64,000 bases of DNA. Origin: Streptococcus suis S735 (lineage in GTDB: Bacteria; Bacillota; Bacilli; Lactobacillales; Streptococcaceae). Each line of letters opens with the position of its first letter. Within the stretch, counting starts at the first letter, position 1. The notes under the pieces are model-generated. The model was not told the origin of the DNA and did not search any database. It saw only the letters and a list, made by a program, of their open reading frames with translations. Positions 38,501 to 47,425 of the stretch are shown here, one piece after another. The stretch spans positions 186,001-250,000 of the forward strand of contig NC_018526.1 of NCBI RefSeq assembly GCF_000294495.1, given 5' to 3'. Position numbers and translations under genes: made by a program.

Positions 38501-38612
38501 TATAGTCTTTTAGTATTTGCTCCAACTATCTGGGAGATAGTGGGAGGTTGGAAATATAGAAACGATATTTCCTAGCTCGTCGAAGTAATAAAAGAAAAAC
38601 TAAATGACGATA
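38501..38612. repeat. MITE-like element D (112 bp)
   Basis: Left TATAGTCTTTTAGTATTTG; the reverse complement of the right end begins TATCGTCATTTAGTTT. The internal hairpin AACTATCTGGGAGATAGT is followed by GGAGGTTGGAAATA, the same arrangement as in element C. Confidence 0.65.
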
Positions 38613-38691
38613 TTTGCTAAGATATAAGATTGTGAAGGTTGGCACAAGATGTTATAATAACCTTATCATTGTCATTTTAGAAAGGTTAGAT

Positions 38692-40221
38692 ATGTCAACT
38701 ATTAGTTACAAACCATTAAATCTCTATCGTCAGTTTAAAACAGCGGCTCAAGAGTTTCCAAATGTTGCCATTTATTTTGACAAACCCTACGCATCTTTCC
38801 CTGAATTAGGATTGGAAAATACCTATCAAACAGTTTTTGAAGCTATTCAAAAAAGAGCTGCCCAATTTGCAGCAGCAGGTATTGGCTATGGGGACAAGGT
38901 AATTCTATATAAGAGTCCAGCCTTTGATACCTATTTGTTAGCAGTAGCGGTAACGGCATTGGGTGCTGTTCCTGTTATGATTTCCTACCATTTGCCATCT
39001 TCGAATTTAGATGTGTTTGCGGAGCGATTGGAAAAGTCTTTCATTGTCTACGACCAAGAAACAGAAGAACGTGTAGCAGGAATGACTCGAACTGACCTGG
39101 TCACAAAGATATTTTTACCCCAAGTCCTAGTGCAAGAAGCAGTTGCTTTTGAAGAAAATCTCCTGCCAGAAGATGTCATTCAATACATGACTCATACTTC
39201 AGGGACGACAGGTGTTCCAAAACTAATCTGCCATACAGCACAGACCATGGGCTGGCGAGTAGCTTGGCAACAAACTATTTTTGACAAGATGACGGAGAGA
39301 GGCTTGCTGGCCTTCCATATCTCCCCTGTACATTCACGCTATAATATCGGCGTGTCGTCGGCGATTGGGTTAGGATTCCCCCTCTACCCACTTTCTTCTG
39401 CAAGAAAAGATGATGTTGAACGGGCACTTGCTCTTCATCGTCCAAGTGCTCTGGAAACCCATCCTAATAACTTTGTCCAATGGGCAAGATTGGCCAAGGA
39501 AAAACCAGAGGTCTTTAGTAGCATTCGTTATTACCATTCAACCTTTGATGCTATCAATATTGGTACGCTTCGCGCCTTCTTGGAGGCTTCTAAAGAGCAA
39601 GATCCAGTCTTTATGCAGGTTTATGGTCAAAGTGAATGTGGTCCAATGATTTTACGTTACCATCGCTTGGAAAACCTAGGAACAGTTAGCGGACGAGATA
39701 TGGGGATTGGTCTGGAAGGTTACACAGAAGCACGTATCACAGATGCCCAAGGGAATCCTCTCCCAGCTGGAGAAAACGGGCATATCCAGTTCCTGTCAAA
39801 AGGCCGTGCTGTGACTTACTACAAAGAAGATGCCCGCTTCCAAGATAATGTGTACGGTGCTTGGTGGGATAGTGGTGACTACGGCTGCATGACTCCAGAG
39901 GGCACGCTTCTTCTAAAAGACCGTCAGGTTGACCTCATTGAGCACATCGACAGCAACCTTGCCTTGGAAGACTTATTGTTGGATAAATTGGACTTTTTAT
40001 CAGAAGTCGTGATTATCCGCGATGTCAATGGTGCACCGCAGCCGATTATCGCTCTGGCAGAAGATGCTGAGATGAACTGGGAAGCTTGGTGGGCCATGGT
40101 TGCAGACCTACCACTATTGAAAGAGCCCATCTTGATGGCTTATGACGACATTCCACGTACTGCGACTATGAAGGTTCAACGCCTCAAAATGGAAGCAGAA
40201 ATGAAAGAAAAAAATCTGTAA
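38692..40221 (+). CDS. AMP-binding adenylate-forming enzyme (acyl-CoA synthetase-like)
   Basis: 509 residues of the ANL superfamily. The phosphate-binding A3 motif is QYMTHTSGTTGVPKLICHT (about residues 163-181), the A5-like VYGQSECGPM, the WWDSGDYGCM A7 region, and the C-terminal RTATMKVQRLKM with the catalytic Lys. It should activate a carboxylic acid with ATP; the substrate cannot be assigned. ATG 38692 follows AAAGG at 7 bp; upstream in-frame codons lack similarity. The msrAB gene follows within 40 bp. Confidence 0.85.
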   Translation: MSTISYKPLNLYRQFKTAAQEFPNVAIYFDKPYASFPELGLENTYQTVFEAIQKRAAQFAAAGIGYGDKVILYKSPAFDTYLLAVAVTALGAVPVMISYHLPSSNLDVFAERLEKSFIVYDQETEERVAGMTRTDLVTKIFLPQVLVQEAVAFEENLLPEDVIQYMTHTSGTTGVPKLICHTAQTMGWRVAWQQTIFDKMTERGLLAFHISPVHSRYNIGVSSAIGLGFPLYPLSSARKDDVERALALHRPSALETHPNNFVQWARLAKEKPEVFSSIRYYHSTFDAINIGTLRAFLEASKEQDPVFMQVYGQSECGPMILRYHRLENLGTVSGRDMGIGLEGYTEARITDAQGNPLPAGENGHIQFLSKGRAVTYYKEDARFQDNVYGAWWDSGDYGCMTPEGTLLLKDRQVDLIEHIDSNLALEDLLLDKLDFLSEVVIIRDVNGAPQPIIALAEDAEMNWEAWWAMVADLPLLKEPILMAYDDIPRTATMKVQRLKMEAEMKEKNL

Positions 40222-40260
40222 GAGTGACGAAACCACGCTTGCAGATAAGAAGGAGTTCAC

Positions 40261-41199
40261 ATGAAAGAAATTTATCTAGCAGGCGGTTGTTTCTGGGGAA
40301 TGGAAGGCTACTTTTCCCAGATCGATGGTATTCTTGACACCAGCGTTGGCTATGCCAATGGACAGGTGGAGACGACCAATTATCAACTCCTCAAACAAAC
40401 AGACCACGCAGAGACGCTCTATCTAGCCTATGATGAGACTCGTATCAATTTGCGGGAAATTCTCCTCTACTATTTCCGCGTCATTGATCCTTTCTCTGTC
40501 AATCAGCAGGGACCTGACAAGGGTCGCCAGTATCGGACTGGTATCTATTACACAGATGAGGCTGATTTGCCGACCATCGAGCAGGTCATGACGGAGCAGT
40601 CCCAGCTCTTTGGTGGACGCCCCCTAGCTGTTGAAGTGGAGCCACTCGCACATTACATTCCCGCCGAAGACTACCATCAGGATTATTTGAAGAAAAATCC
40701 CCAAGGGTACTGCCATATCGATCTTGGGCAGGCAAAAATCCCTCTGATTGATGTTGCGGACTACCAAAAGCCAGACCAGCAAGTCTTAAAAGACAGCTTG
40801 ACCGACCTCCAGTATCAAGTCACTCAAGAAGCTGCGACGGAAAGACCCTTCGAAAATGAGTTTTGGAATAGTGAACAAGCTGGCATCTACGTCGATATTA
40901 CGACTGGCGAGCCACTCTTTCTCTCGACGGACAAATTCGACTCAGGCTGCGGCTGGCCCTCCTTTACCAAACCAATCAGCAAAGAAGTTGCGACTTATTT
41001 CCAAGATAAGTCCCACGGCATGAACCGTATCGAAGTCCGTAGTCGGGCTGGTCATGCTCATTTAGGTCATGTCTTTGATGACGGACCGCGTGATAAAGGT
41101 GGTCTCCGTTACTGTATCAACTCAGCAGCCCTTCGTTTCATACCGAGAGAGGAAATGGAAGAAGCAGGATATGGCCTGTTTTTGGATTTGCTTAAATAA
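40261..41199 (+). CDS. msrAB: Bifunctional peptide methionine sulfoxide reductase MsrA/MsrB
   Basis: 312 residues, a natural fusion. MsrA comes first with its catalytic Cys in [13 protein letters not shown] (about residue 10) and [22 protein letters not shown]. MsrB follows from about residue 175 with [10 protein letters not shown] and the catalytic Cys in [16 protein letters not shown]. Together they reduce both S- and R-methionine sulfoxide in proteins. There is no signal peptide, so it is cytoplasmic here. A hairpin terminator follows at 41216-41243. SD aaggag precedes the ATG. Confidence 0.95.
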   Translation: MKEIYLAGGCFWGMEGYFSQIDGILDTSVGYANGQVETTNYQLLKQTDHAETLYLAYDETRINLREILLYYFRVIDPFSVNQQGPDKGRQYRTGIYYTDEADLPTIEQVMTEQSQLFGGRPLAVEVEPLAHYIPAEDYHQDYLKKNPQGYCHIDLGQAKIPLIDVADYQKPDQQVLKDSLTDLQYQVTQEAATERPFENEFWNSEQAGIYVDITTGEPLFLSTDKFDSGCGWPSFTKPISKEVATYFQDKSHGMNRIEVRSRAGHAHLGHVFDDGPRDKGGLRYCINSAALRFIPREEMEEAGYGLFLDLLK

Positions 41200-41215
41200 A
41201 TTTATGAACGCAGAA

Positions 41216-41243
41216 AGTCTATTCGCAAAGAATAGGCTTTTTG
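41216..41243 (+). terminator. Terminator after msrAB
   Basis: AGTCTATTC and GAATAGGCT pair (one G-T) around GCAAA, followed by TTTTT. Confidence 0.8.
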
Positions 41244-41331
41244 TGTATTAAAATTGTATGTTTAAAAAGATGATTTTGATATAATAATCTATATAGAGAT
41301 TTTATTTAAGATGTAAATGTACAGAAAGGTT

Positions 41332-42195
41332 ATGAAAATGATTCTTAGTAAACGTTTTAAAAATAGAAGAAAGGAACTTGGCTTTACTCAAAAGGAGCTT
41401 GCAGAGGGAATTTGTGAGCAGAGTTTGATTAGTCGAGTTGAAAAATTAGGAGTTGCTCCTACATCGGATATATTATTTGCCTTATCACAACGCTTACAGG
41501 TGTCTATGGACTATTTTTTTGATGAAAGTGTATCAGATAAAGCGCCTGATATTACGGTATTTAAACGATTGGTGGACAAAGCTCTGTTCACTCGTTCCTA
41601 TGATCAACTGGCTTATCTTGTAGAGGCAGAGAAGCAGAAAGAAGCTGTTCATTCGCAGGAAAGCAGTGAATATTTAACTTATCTGGCTTGTATAGTGGAC
41701 TTTCATCATTATCATAAGGAGGATATTGCAATTGGATGTATGGAAGAACTTAGTCATCGAATCAGTAAGAAATCTAGTTTTTATCTGGATGTATACAACA
41801 GCTTGGTTAATTTTTATGCCTTGGCTTCTCGAGATGAGGATTTAGATGGTTTGTATGAGGGGATTTCAGAAAAGCTTAGCCACTTGGATATATCAAACAC
41901 AGAGTGTTTTCATAAGTATATCAAGATTCGCTACAATCACGCTCACTATCTTTTTAAAAGGAAGAGGCAGTCACAGGCAATTGATGAATTGACAGACCTA
42001 ATTGAAACATTGCGAGATAAGAAGAGTTGTTATTTTTTGGCAGATATGCTTTGTTTAATCGCAAATGTCGGAGAGGGATTTCTATCAAAAGATGAAATTC
42101 TCTCCTACTATAGAGAAGCAGAATGTCTATTCAAATTTTTTGGTCCGCAAAATAGTTATCTCAGTTTAAAAGAATATCTATCAAAGGTTATTTAA
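41332..42195 (+). CDS. XRE-family regulator with TPR-like C-terminal region (RRNPP-like)
   Basis: 287 residues. The N-terminal Cro/C1 HTH is RFKNRRKELGFTQKELAEGI with SLISRVEKLGVAPTSDILFALSQRL. The remaining 210 residues are helical, with repeated Tyr/Leu spacing typical of TPR peptide-sensing regulators (PlcR, Rgg, TprA). ATG 41332 follows AGAAAGG; the earlier ATG at 41317 lies upstream of that SD. It precedes the DUF1430/ABC genes, so it may control them. No secreted signal-peptide gene was found beside it. Confidence 0.85.
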   Translation: MKMILSKRFKNRRKELGFTQKELAEGICEQSLISRVEKLGVAPTSDILFALSQRLQVSMDYFFDESVSDKAPDITVFKRLVDKALFTRSYDQLAYLVEAEKQKEAVHSQESSEYLTYLACIVDFHHYHKEDIAIGCMEELSHRISKKSSFYLDVYNSLVNFYALASRDEDLDGLYEGISEKLSHLDISNTECFHKYIKIRYNHAHYLFKRKRQSQAIDELTDLIETLRDKKSCYFLADMLCLIANVGEGFLSKDEILSYYREAECLFKFFGPQNSYLSLKEYLSKVI

Positions 42196-42243
42196 TAATC
42201 AAGTATAGATTCTTTTATAAAAATAATTAAAATGGATTGAAAA

Positions 42244-42360
42244 TCGACTGTTAATATGTTAAGATAAAATAAAAAAGCTATATCAACGAACGTTTGAAAA
42301 CATGTTGATTTTGGTTACGGGTTCTAATGATAGGGAGGTGGTGGAGTCCACCTCCTTTTT
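42244..42360 (+). promoter_or_regulatory. Leader with promoter and hairpin (possible attenuator)
   Basis: -35 TTGAAA and -10 TAAGAT, 17 bp apart (about 42238-42266), head a leader of about 100 bases. A strong hairpin GGAGGTGG-TGGAGT-CCACCTCC with TTTTT lies at 42335-42360, just before the first DUF1430 gene, which has no separate promoter in view. A 26-codon frame (ATG 42302 to TGA 42380-42382) runs through the hairpin and ends in an ATGA overlap with the gene start. Confidence 0.5.
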
Positions 42361-42378
42361 GTGCAAATGGGGTTCGTT

Positions 42379-44364
42379 ATGAAAAAAGTATTTACTTATT
42401 TATCTACTTTTAGCGTCTGTCTCTTCTGTATATGGTTAGTGAGTCTGCAACTCGATTCTTTAATTTATCATTACTATCCATCGGTTTCCATATTAAGTCG
42501 AGGGGAAGAAGTGACCTATGAAGAAGTGTCGGATGCCCTGACAAATTTAGCTGAAAAGGAAAATAGTCTAATTGCTAAGACAATAACAGAAACAGATGAT
42601 AGTGGGCGAACTACTACCAGTTATGATGTTTTTGGGAAGGGGGAGCTTCCACAGGGCTTGGTCAAAGCGGATAGGTTAGTAGCTAGTCAGGCCAACTTAG
42701 CTGAAAATTACTATGTTGTAAAAGGTAATCTGGACATCAAAGTGGTAGAAAACGTCTTACAGTCACTGGGATTGGTGGATAGCTATATTTATAGACCGAC
42801 CCTATTAAACAGTTTAAGTCTATTTCTTGGTAGGGGAGCTCCGAGCTTAGGCCTTATTATCTTTATACTCACCAATCTTGCATTGACAGTAGTTGGGCAG
42901 ATTGTCTACTTGCGGTCGGCAGGTATAGAGATGCTTTCAGGGGTGAGGAGTTGGCAGATTGCTAGTCGTTTTTTAAGAGTGGATGGAAGAGATATAGCAT
43001 TGGCTACAGGAGGAGCGCTTGTTTTTGGATTAATTGCTATTTTAATTTTGGGTTGGCCAATGGTATATTATCGTTTTGTAGCAATCGGTATCGCCTTTTA
43101 TGCTTGTTTGCTTTTTTTCCTATCTTTATCGACAAGTATTGGATTCATGATTGCATTAAACATTTCTCAGTTACAAAAGCTAATTAAGGGAGCTTTGCCT
43201 CTCAAGGCGATTTTTGCTATTTTACTAGTAGGTCAGTGTTTAGCGGTTTGCATCATCTCTATTGGTGCTAGTCGAACGTTGACATATGTTGGAGTTCTCC
43301 ATACACTAACGATAGGAGAAAAGGCTTGGCAAGAAAGACAAGATGTTTTTAGTCTGTCTTTGAATCGTGAAGCATTCATAGCTGATGAAGCGATGGCCCA
43401 GCAACAAAGAATGGCTTGGTCTCATGTAATTTTAGAATCATATGCGAAAAATAATGTAATGTTAGTCCAGCACCATTTACGGCATAACACAATAAAAGAA
43501 CATACCATCATTGAATCCAGCAAGGAAATTCCTCTAGAAAGGGTGCTGTATGTGACGCCGAATTATATACAATCAGAAGGTGGACTGTACGATTTCAATC
43601 AGCTGGAAGAGATAAAGCAATTAGGTAAAGGAGAAATTGCATTATTATTACCAAAGAGTTTGCAAAATGATGCGAGTGTTTACCAAGCGTATTTTGAGGA
43701 CATGGTAGGAAAATTGCTTGCGGATGGAGAAGGATCCATAAGTTTGCATTCAAATGTTTATTACATTTCCGATGAGAAGCGATGGTTCATTTACAATCAT
43801 ACCCCGATAAATTATGAGCAATTTTTACAGGCTCCGTTGATTGTTGTTCTATCACCTGAAAGTTTTGAAGAAACGTCCTATTTTTGGGAAAATGCGTTAC
43901 CAGATTTTGTATTTTTCAAAGATAAAGAGATGCTGGAACAACTGTTGGACAAATACAATTTACAAAACACAATAGGTAGCTTGTTATCTAGCAAGCAACA
44001 TTACAACACCCTGAGAAAAAATGTTCAACTTGAAATTCTTATGACCCTATCTCCGACAATCCTTGGAATATTCACTTCCATACTATTGTTCAATACGATG
44101 AATCTTCTATACTTTGAGACCTTCAAAAGAGAAATAGCCATCAAGCGGATAGCAGGGATGGGTTTTATCGAATTGCATGGTTCTTATCTAGGAGAACAAG
44201 TCGGCTCCGCTCTTATTGGGATGGGTTTGGCAATGTTTATGACAAAGTCAGTTATTGTTAGCCTAGGAGTAGTTGTGGCTTTGTTGATAAATAGTTGGAT
44301 GTTACTGAACAATCAAGCGAAAAGGGAAGAAAAAATCCAGTTGAGTGTATTAAATGGCAGATAG
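42379..44364 (+). CDS. Bacteriocin-associated integral membrane protein (DUF1430 type) 1
   Basis: 661 residues. An N-terminal helix (YLSTFSVCLFCIWLVSLQL) leads to an extracellular part (DSLIYHYYPSVSILSRGEEVTYEEV). Central membrane helices follow (about 165-300), a second extracellular part (about 310-560), and C-terminal helices with ILFNTMNLLYFETFKREIAIKRIAGMGF. This FtsX-like MacB-type permease plan is typical of proteins found with lactococcin 972-type bacteriocins. With the second copy and the ATPase it should form an exporter or immunity transporter. ATG 42379 is chosen from the start of homology with copy 2; the SD is weak. Confidence 0.82.
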   Translation: MKKVFTYLSTFSVCLFCIWLVSLQLDSLIYHYYPSVSILSRGEEVTYEEVSDALTNLAEKENSLIAKTITETDDSGRTTTSYDVFGKGELPQGLVKADRLVASQANLAENYYVVKGNLDIKVVENVLQSLGLVDSYIYRPTLLNSLSLFLGRGAPSLGLIIFILTNLALTVVGQIVYLRSAGIEMLSGVRSWQIASRFLRVDGRDIALATGGALVFGLIAILILGWPMVYYRFVAIGIAFYACLLFFLSLSTSIGFMIALNISQLQKLIKGALPLKAIFAILLVGQCLAVCIISIGASRTLTYVGVLHTLTIGEKAWQERQDVFSLSLNREAFIADEAMAQQQRMAWSHVILESYAKNNVMLVQHHLRHNTIKEHTIIESSKEIPLERVLYVTPNYIQSEGGLYDFNQLEEIKQLGKGEIALLLPKSLQNDASVYQAYFEDMVGKLLADGEGSISLHSNVYYISDEKRWFIYNHTPINYEQFLQAPLIVVLSPESFEETSYFWENALPDFVFFKDKEMLEQLLDKYNLQNTIGSLLSSKQHYNTLRKNVQLEILMTLSPTILGIFTSILLFNTMNLLYFETFKREIAIKRIAGMGFIELHGSYLGEQVGSALIGMGLAMFMTKSVIVSLGVVVALLINSWMLLNNQAKREEKIQLSVLNGR

Positions 44365-44383
44365 TTAATGAGGTGAAGTTAGA

Positions 44384-46368
44384 ATGAAAGGAAAATTTGT
44401 ACTTGTATCGACGATCATTCTAGCCGTCTTTATGATTTGGTTGGGCGTCAGTCAAAAGGAGACTATGCTAGTTCATTATTATCCTTCTGTGACTACTTTG
44501 TCGGTATCTGAGGACGTGACATATTCAGATGTACGACAGCGATTAGAAGACTATTCTCAACAGACGGATAGTGTCATTGCCAGACGAGTGATTGAGCCAA
44601 GTAAATCAGGTGGACGTACCTTTTCTTATGATAATTTTAGTCAATCTCCCCTACCAAGAGGACTAGAGGAATTTCAGGCATCAGAAAAGGTGGAGTCTGC
44701 ACTTTTAACCAAATATTTTATTTTCCAAGGGAAAGCGACGGTAGAGGAGCTTCGGTCTCTTCTTGTTTCGCTTGGACTTGATGAAGTTCAGATTCGGAAG
44801 CCTTCGACTATTGCTACTTTACTCGTATTTCTGACCCAAGGTGGTCAATTCTTAGCCGTACTGGTCTTTCTTATTACGTATATGGCTTTGGTCGTGATTG
44901 CTAATGTAAGGCAGTTGCGTACAGCAGGTATCCGTTTGATTGCAGGGGATTCGCGCTGGCATTTATTTCTACTATCTCTACAGGAAAATGCGAAAGAGAT
45001 AGCTCTAACTATCCCATTTGCGGTTCTTCCAGCAGTTGGACTGGCCTACCTCGTTGGATTAGATGGCTATTCTGTCTACTATCTGGTCGCAGCTCTAGTG
45101 GGCTATCATTTCTTGCTTGGTTTGATTGTCCTTTTTTTCGCTGCTACATTTACCTTGGCCATTCGAACCTATCACTTTTTACCCTTGTTAAAAGGGAAGA
45201 TGCCCCTGCAAGGGATCCTGACCATTATGGTTATGGGACAAATGCTGGCTCTATTGGTGGTGTCATTTGGGATGGCTCAAACCGTCTATTATTCAGGGAT
45301 TTGGCAGGAATATCAAGCAGGTGCCCAGCAGTGGGAGAATGAAGGGGATTACTATAGTTTAGCTTGGAATATTTCTGCGGATGGTCGCTCAGGACTAAAT
45401 TCGCCTGAAAATTGGTATCCTTTACTAAGGCAAGCTTTGGAGGAAGACGGCGCACTCTTTGTCAAAAGTAATTTGAATGCCTATTTAATGGGCTTCCAAC
45501 TGGAAGATGGAACACGCCTTGACAGCTACCATCCAGCTGGAAACACCCTCTACGTTAGTCCAAATTATTTGCAGATACAGGATGTAGACTTAGCAGAAGG
45601 AGAAGTAGCGCTCCCTTTACAAGAAGGAGAATTTCAACTTCTGTTGCCTGAAAAATTGCGCCCTGAAAGCGATGCTTATCTCCATCTTTACCAAGATTAT
45701 ATCAATCGTATGGTTAGACCTGCTAATCAAGCACGCTCAGCTACCATTAAGGGAAAAGTTGCCTATTTAAAAATGGGCAGAAGCAGTTTATCTACAATCA
45801 TCGTTCTGGTCAACATGTGCAATACCTGACAGACCCTATTTTAGTTGTGCTGGCACCGTCAAGTCTGGGAAAAGAATCTGCTGACTTTTGGTTGAATGAA
45901 GTAGATAGCAGTATGCTATTTAAAAACAGAGATAAACTTTTACGTGAATTGAAGGCAAGAAATTTGTTTCAGTTTGTCAATGAAGTGAGAAGTAGTTCTT
46001 CCCTCTTTACGGAACTTTTAGATCGTATTCGGATAGAGACCATTTCAACATCTATGGGTGCCATTTTAGGGATTGTGACATCAATTGTCCTGTTTAATAC
46101 CATGAATCTTCTATACTTTGAAGAATTTAAACGTGAGATTGTCATCAAGGAAATTGCAGGGATGGGTTTCTTGGGAATCCATAAGAAATACCTAACGCTT
46201 CAACTGCTTTCTCTCTTGTTGGCTCTTGGAGCAAGTATGGTAGTAACAGGTCACATTTTTATAAGTAGCATCAGTTTTGCCTTGTTTATGGTCAATGCCC
46301 TCTGTTTATTGAGGTGGCAGGCGAGGAAAGAAGGAGCTTGGAATGTCCGTATTTTGAAAGGAGCCTAG
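44384..46368 (+). pseudogene. Bacteriocin-associated integral membrane protein 2, frameshifted
   Basis: Paralogue of the previous gene (VHYYPSVTTLSVSEDVTYSDV near the start; SIVLFNTMNLLYFEEFKREI near the end). The first frame stops at 45829 and the second starts before 45817. One extra A in the run 45769-45773 would join them as LKNGQKQFIYNHRSGQ, matching copy 1 WFIYNHTPIN. It is thus a single-base deletion in a homopolymer, giving either a real phase-variable or inactivating change or a sequencing error. The intact product would be about 660 residues. Confidence 0.85.
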
Positions 46369-46369
46369 T

Positions 46370-47002
46370 ATGTTTTCTGTCCAATCAATTCAAAAGAAAT
46401 TTGGGAAGCGCAGCTTGTTTTCTGATGTAACACTAGACTTGCAGGCTGGAAAGGTCTATGCCTTGATAGGTGCCAGTGGTAGCGGAAAAACGACCTTGCT
46501 GAATATTTTAGCCAAGTTGGAGTCCTATGATGCAGGTGACATTCTCTACAAGGGAAAGGATTTGAAAAAGTTGAAGCCCCATCTCTTTTTTAGGGAGGAA
46601 TTAGGCTATCTCTTTCAGAATTTTGGTCTTTTAGAAAGTCAGACAATCAAAGAAAATCTGGATTTGGGACTGATTAGTCAGAAATTGTCCAAAGACGAAA
46701 GGAAATCGAGGCAGGAAGCGGCACTTGATGCAGTTGGTCTGTCTTATCTGGACCTGTCCCAGCCTATCTATGAACTCTCAGGAGGGGAAGCCCAGCGGGT
46801 AGCTCTTGCTAAAGTCATCCTGAAAAATCCTCCATTGATTTTAGCAGATGAGCCGACGGCTGCCTTGGATCCTAAGAGCTCCCAAGAAATTATGGATATT
46901 TTGTTATCCTTGAAGAGCCCAGATCGGTTAATTGTGATTGCGACCCATAATCCTTTGATTTGGGAGCGAGCAGACCTTATCATAAAAATGGAAGACTTGT
47001 AA
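46370..47002 (+). CDS. ABC transporter ATPase of the bacteriocin-associated exporter
   Basis: 210 residues, MacB/LolD-like. Walker A GASGSGKTTLLN (about 33-44), Q-loop YLFQNFGLLE, signature ELSGGEAQRVALAK, Walker B LILADEPTAALDP, H-loop IVIATHNP. It starts 1 bp after the second DUF1430 gene (SD AAAGGAG inside it), so the three form one operon. This group is annotated as the putative lactococcin 972-type exporter ATPase. The bacteriocin gene itself is absent here. Confidence 0.9.
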   Translation: MFSVQSIQKKFGKRSLFSDVTLDLQAGKVYALIGASGSGKTTLLNILAKLESYDAGDILYKGKDLKKLKPHLFFREELGYLFQNFGLLESQTIKENLDLGLISQKLSKDERKSRQEAALDAVGLSYLDLSQPIYELSGGEAQRVALAKVILKNPPLILADEPTAALDPKSSQEIMDILLSLKSPDRLIVIATHNPLIWERADLIIKMEDL

Positions 47003-47008
47003 AAATTC

Positions 47009-47112
47009 ATACTCTTCGAAAATCAAAATTATCCGTTGTCAACTTACCTTGATGAACTCCAGTTCTATCTTCGGCTTCGTTTCCTAGGCTACTTTTGATT
47101 TTCATTGAGTAT
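47009..47112 (-). repeat. BOX-like dispersed repeat (copy 4)
   Basis: Starts ATACTCTTCGAAAATCAAAA, ends TTTTGATTTTCATTGAGTAT; 104 bp like copy 1, with a diverged interior. Confidence 0.75.
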
Positions 47113-47212
47113 CAGAAAATATTCTTGATTTTTTCGTGAAATTAGATTAAAATAAAACTAGATAAAACTGAATAACCGGTTGATATTGGGTAGAAGGGAA
47201 ACTGACTGTTCA

Positions 47213-47316
47213 ATGGACGGAACTCTGGAGAGACCATTTTGGCACCGAAGGGGCAAGGTAGTCCTGCTTGGAAAAGTAGAGCTACTGAAACTCTCAGGTA
47301 AAAGGACAGAGCGTTG
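47213..47316 (+). ncRNA. Glycine riboswitch (single aptamer)
   Basis: It contains the conserved glycine-aptamer blocks AACTCTGGAGAGACC, CACCGAAGGGGCAAG and AAACTCTCAGGTAAAAGGAC then AGAG, in the correct order. It lies in the leader of an amino-acid symporter gene. Only one aptamer is visible, where many glycine riboswitches are tandem. A promoter-like TTGATT / TAAAAT pair lies at about 47126-47154. Confidence 0.92.
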
Positions 47317-47353
47317 AAAAATAGGCTTTTTCTGTATTTTTCACGTTGATTCT

Positions 47354-47382
47354 AGAGGTTGAAGTGTTCAGCCTCTTTTTGT
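47354..47382 (+). terminator. Riboswitch expression-platform terminator
   Basis: GAGGTTGAA and TTCAGCCTC pair around GTG, followed by TTTTTGTTTTT. It lies about 40 bp after the aptamer and 45 bp before the symporter start, so glycine would control read-through. Confidence 0.8.
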
Positions 47383-47425
47383 TTTTCCGGCAGCTTTATC
47401 GGGTTAGAAACGCTTAGGAGGAACT

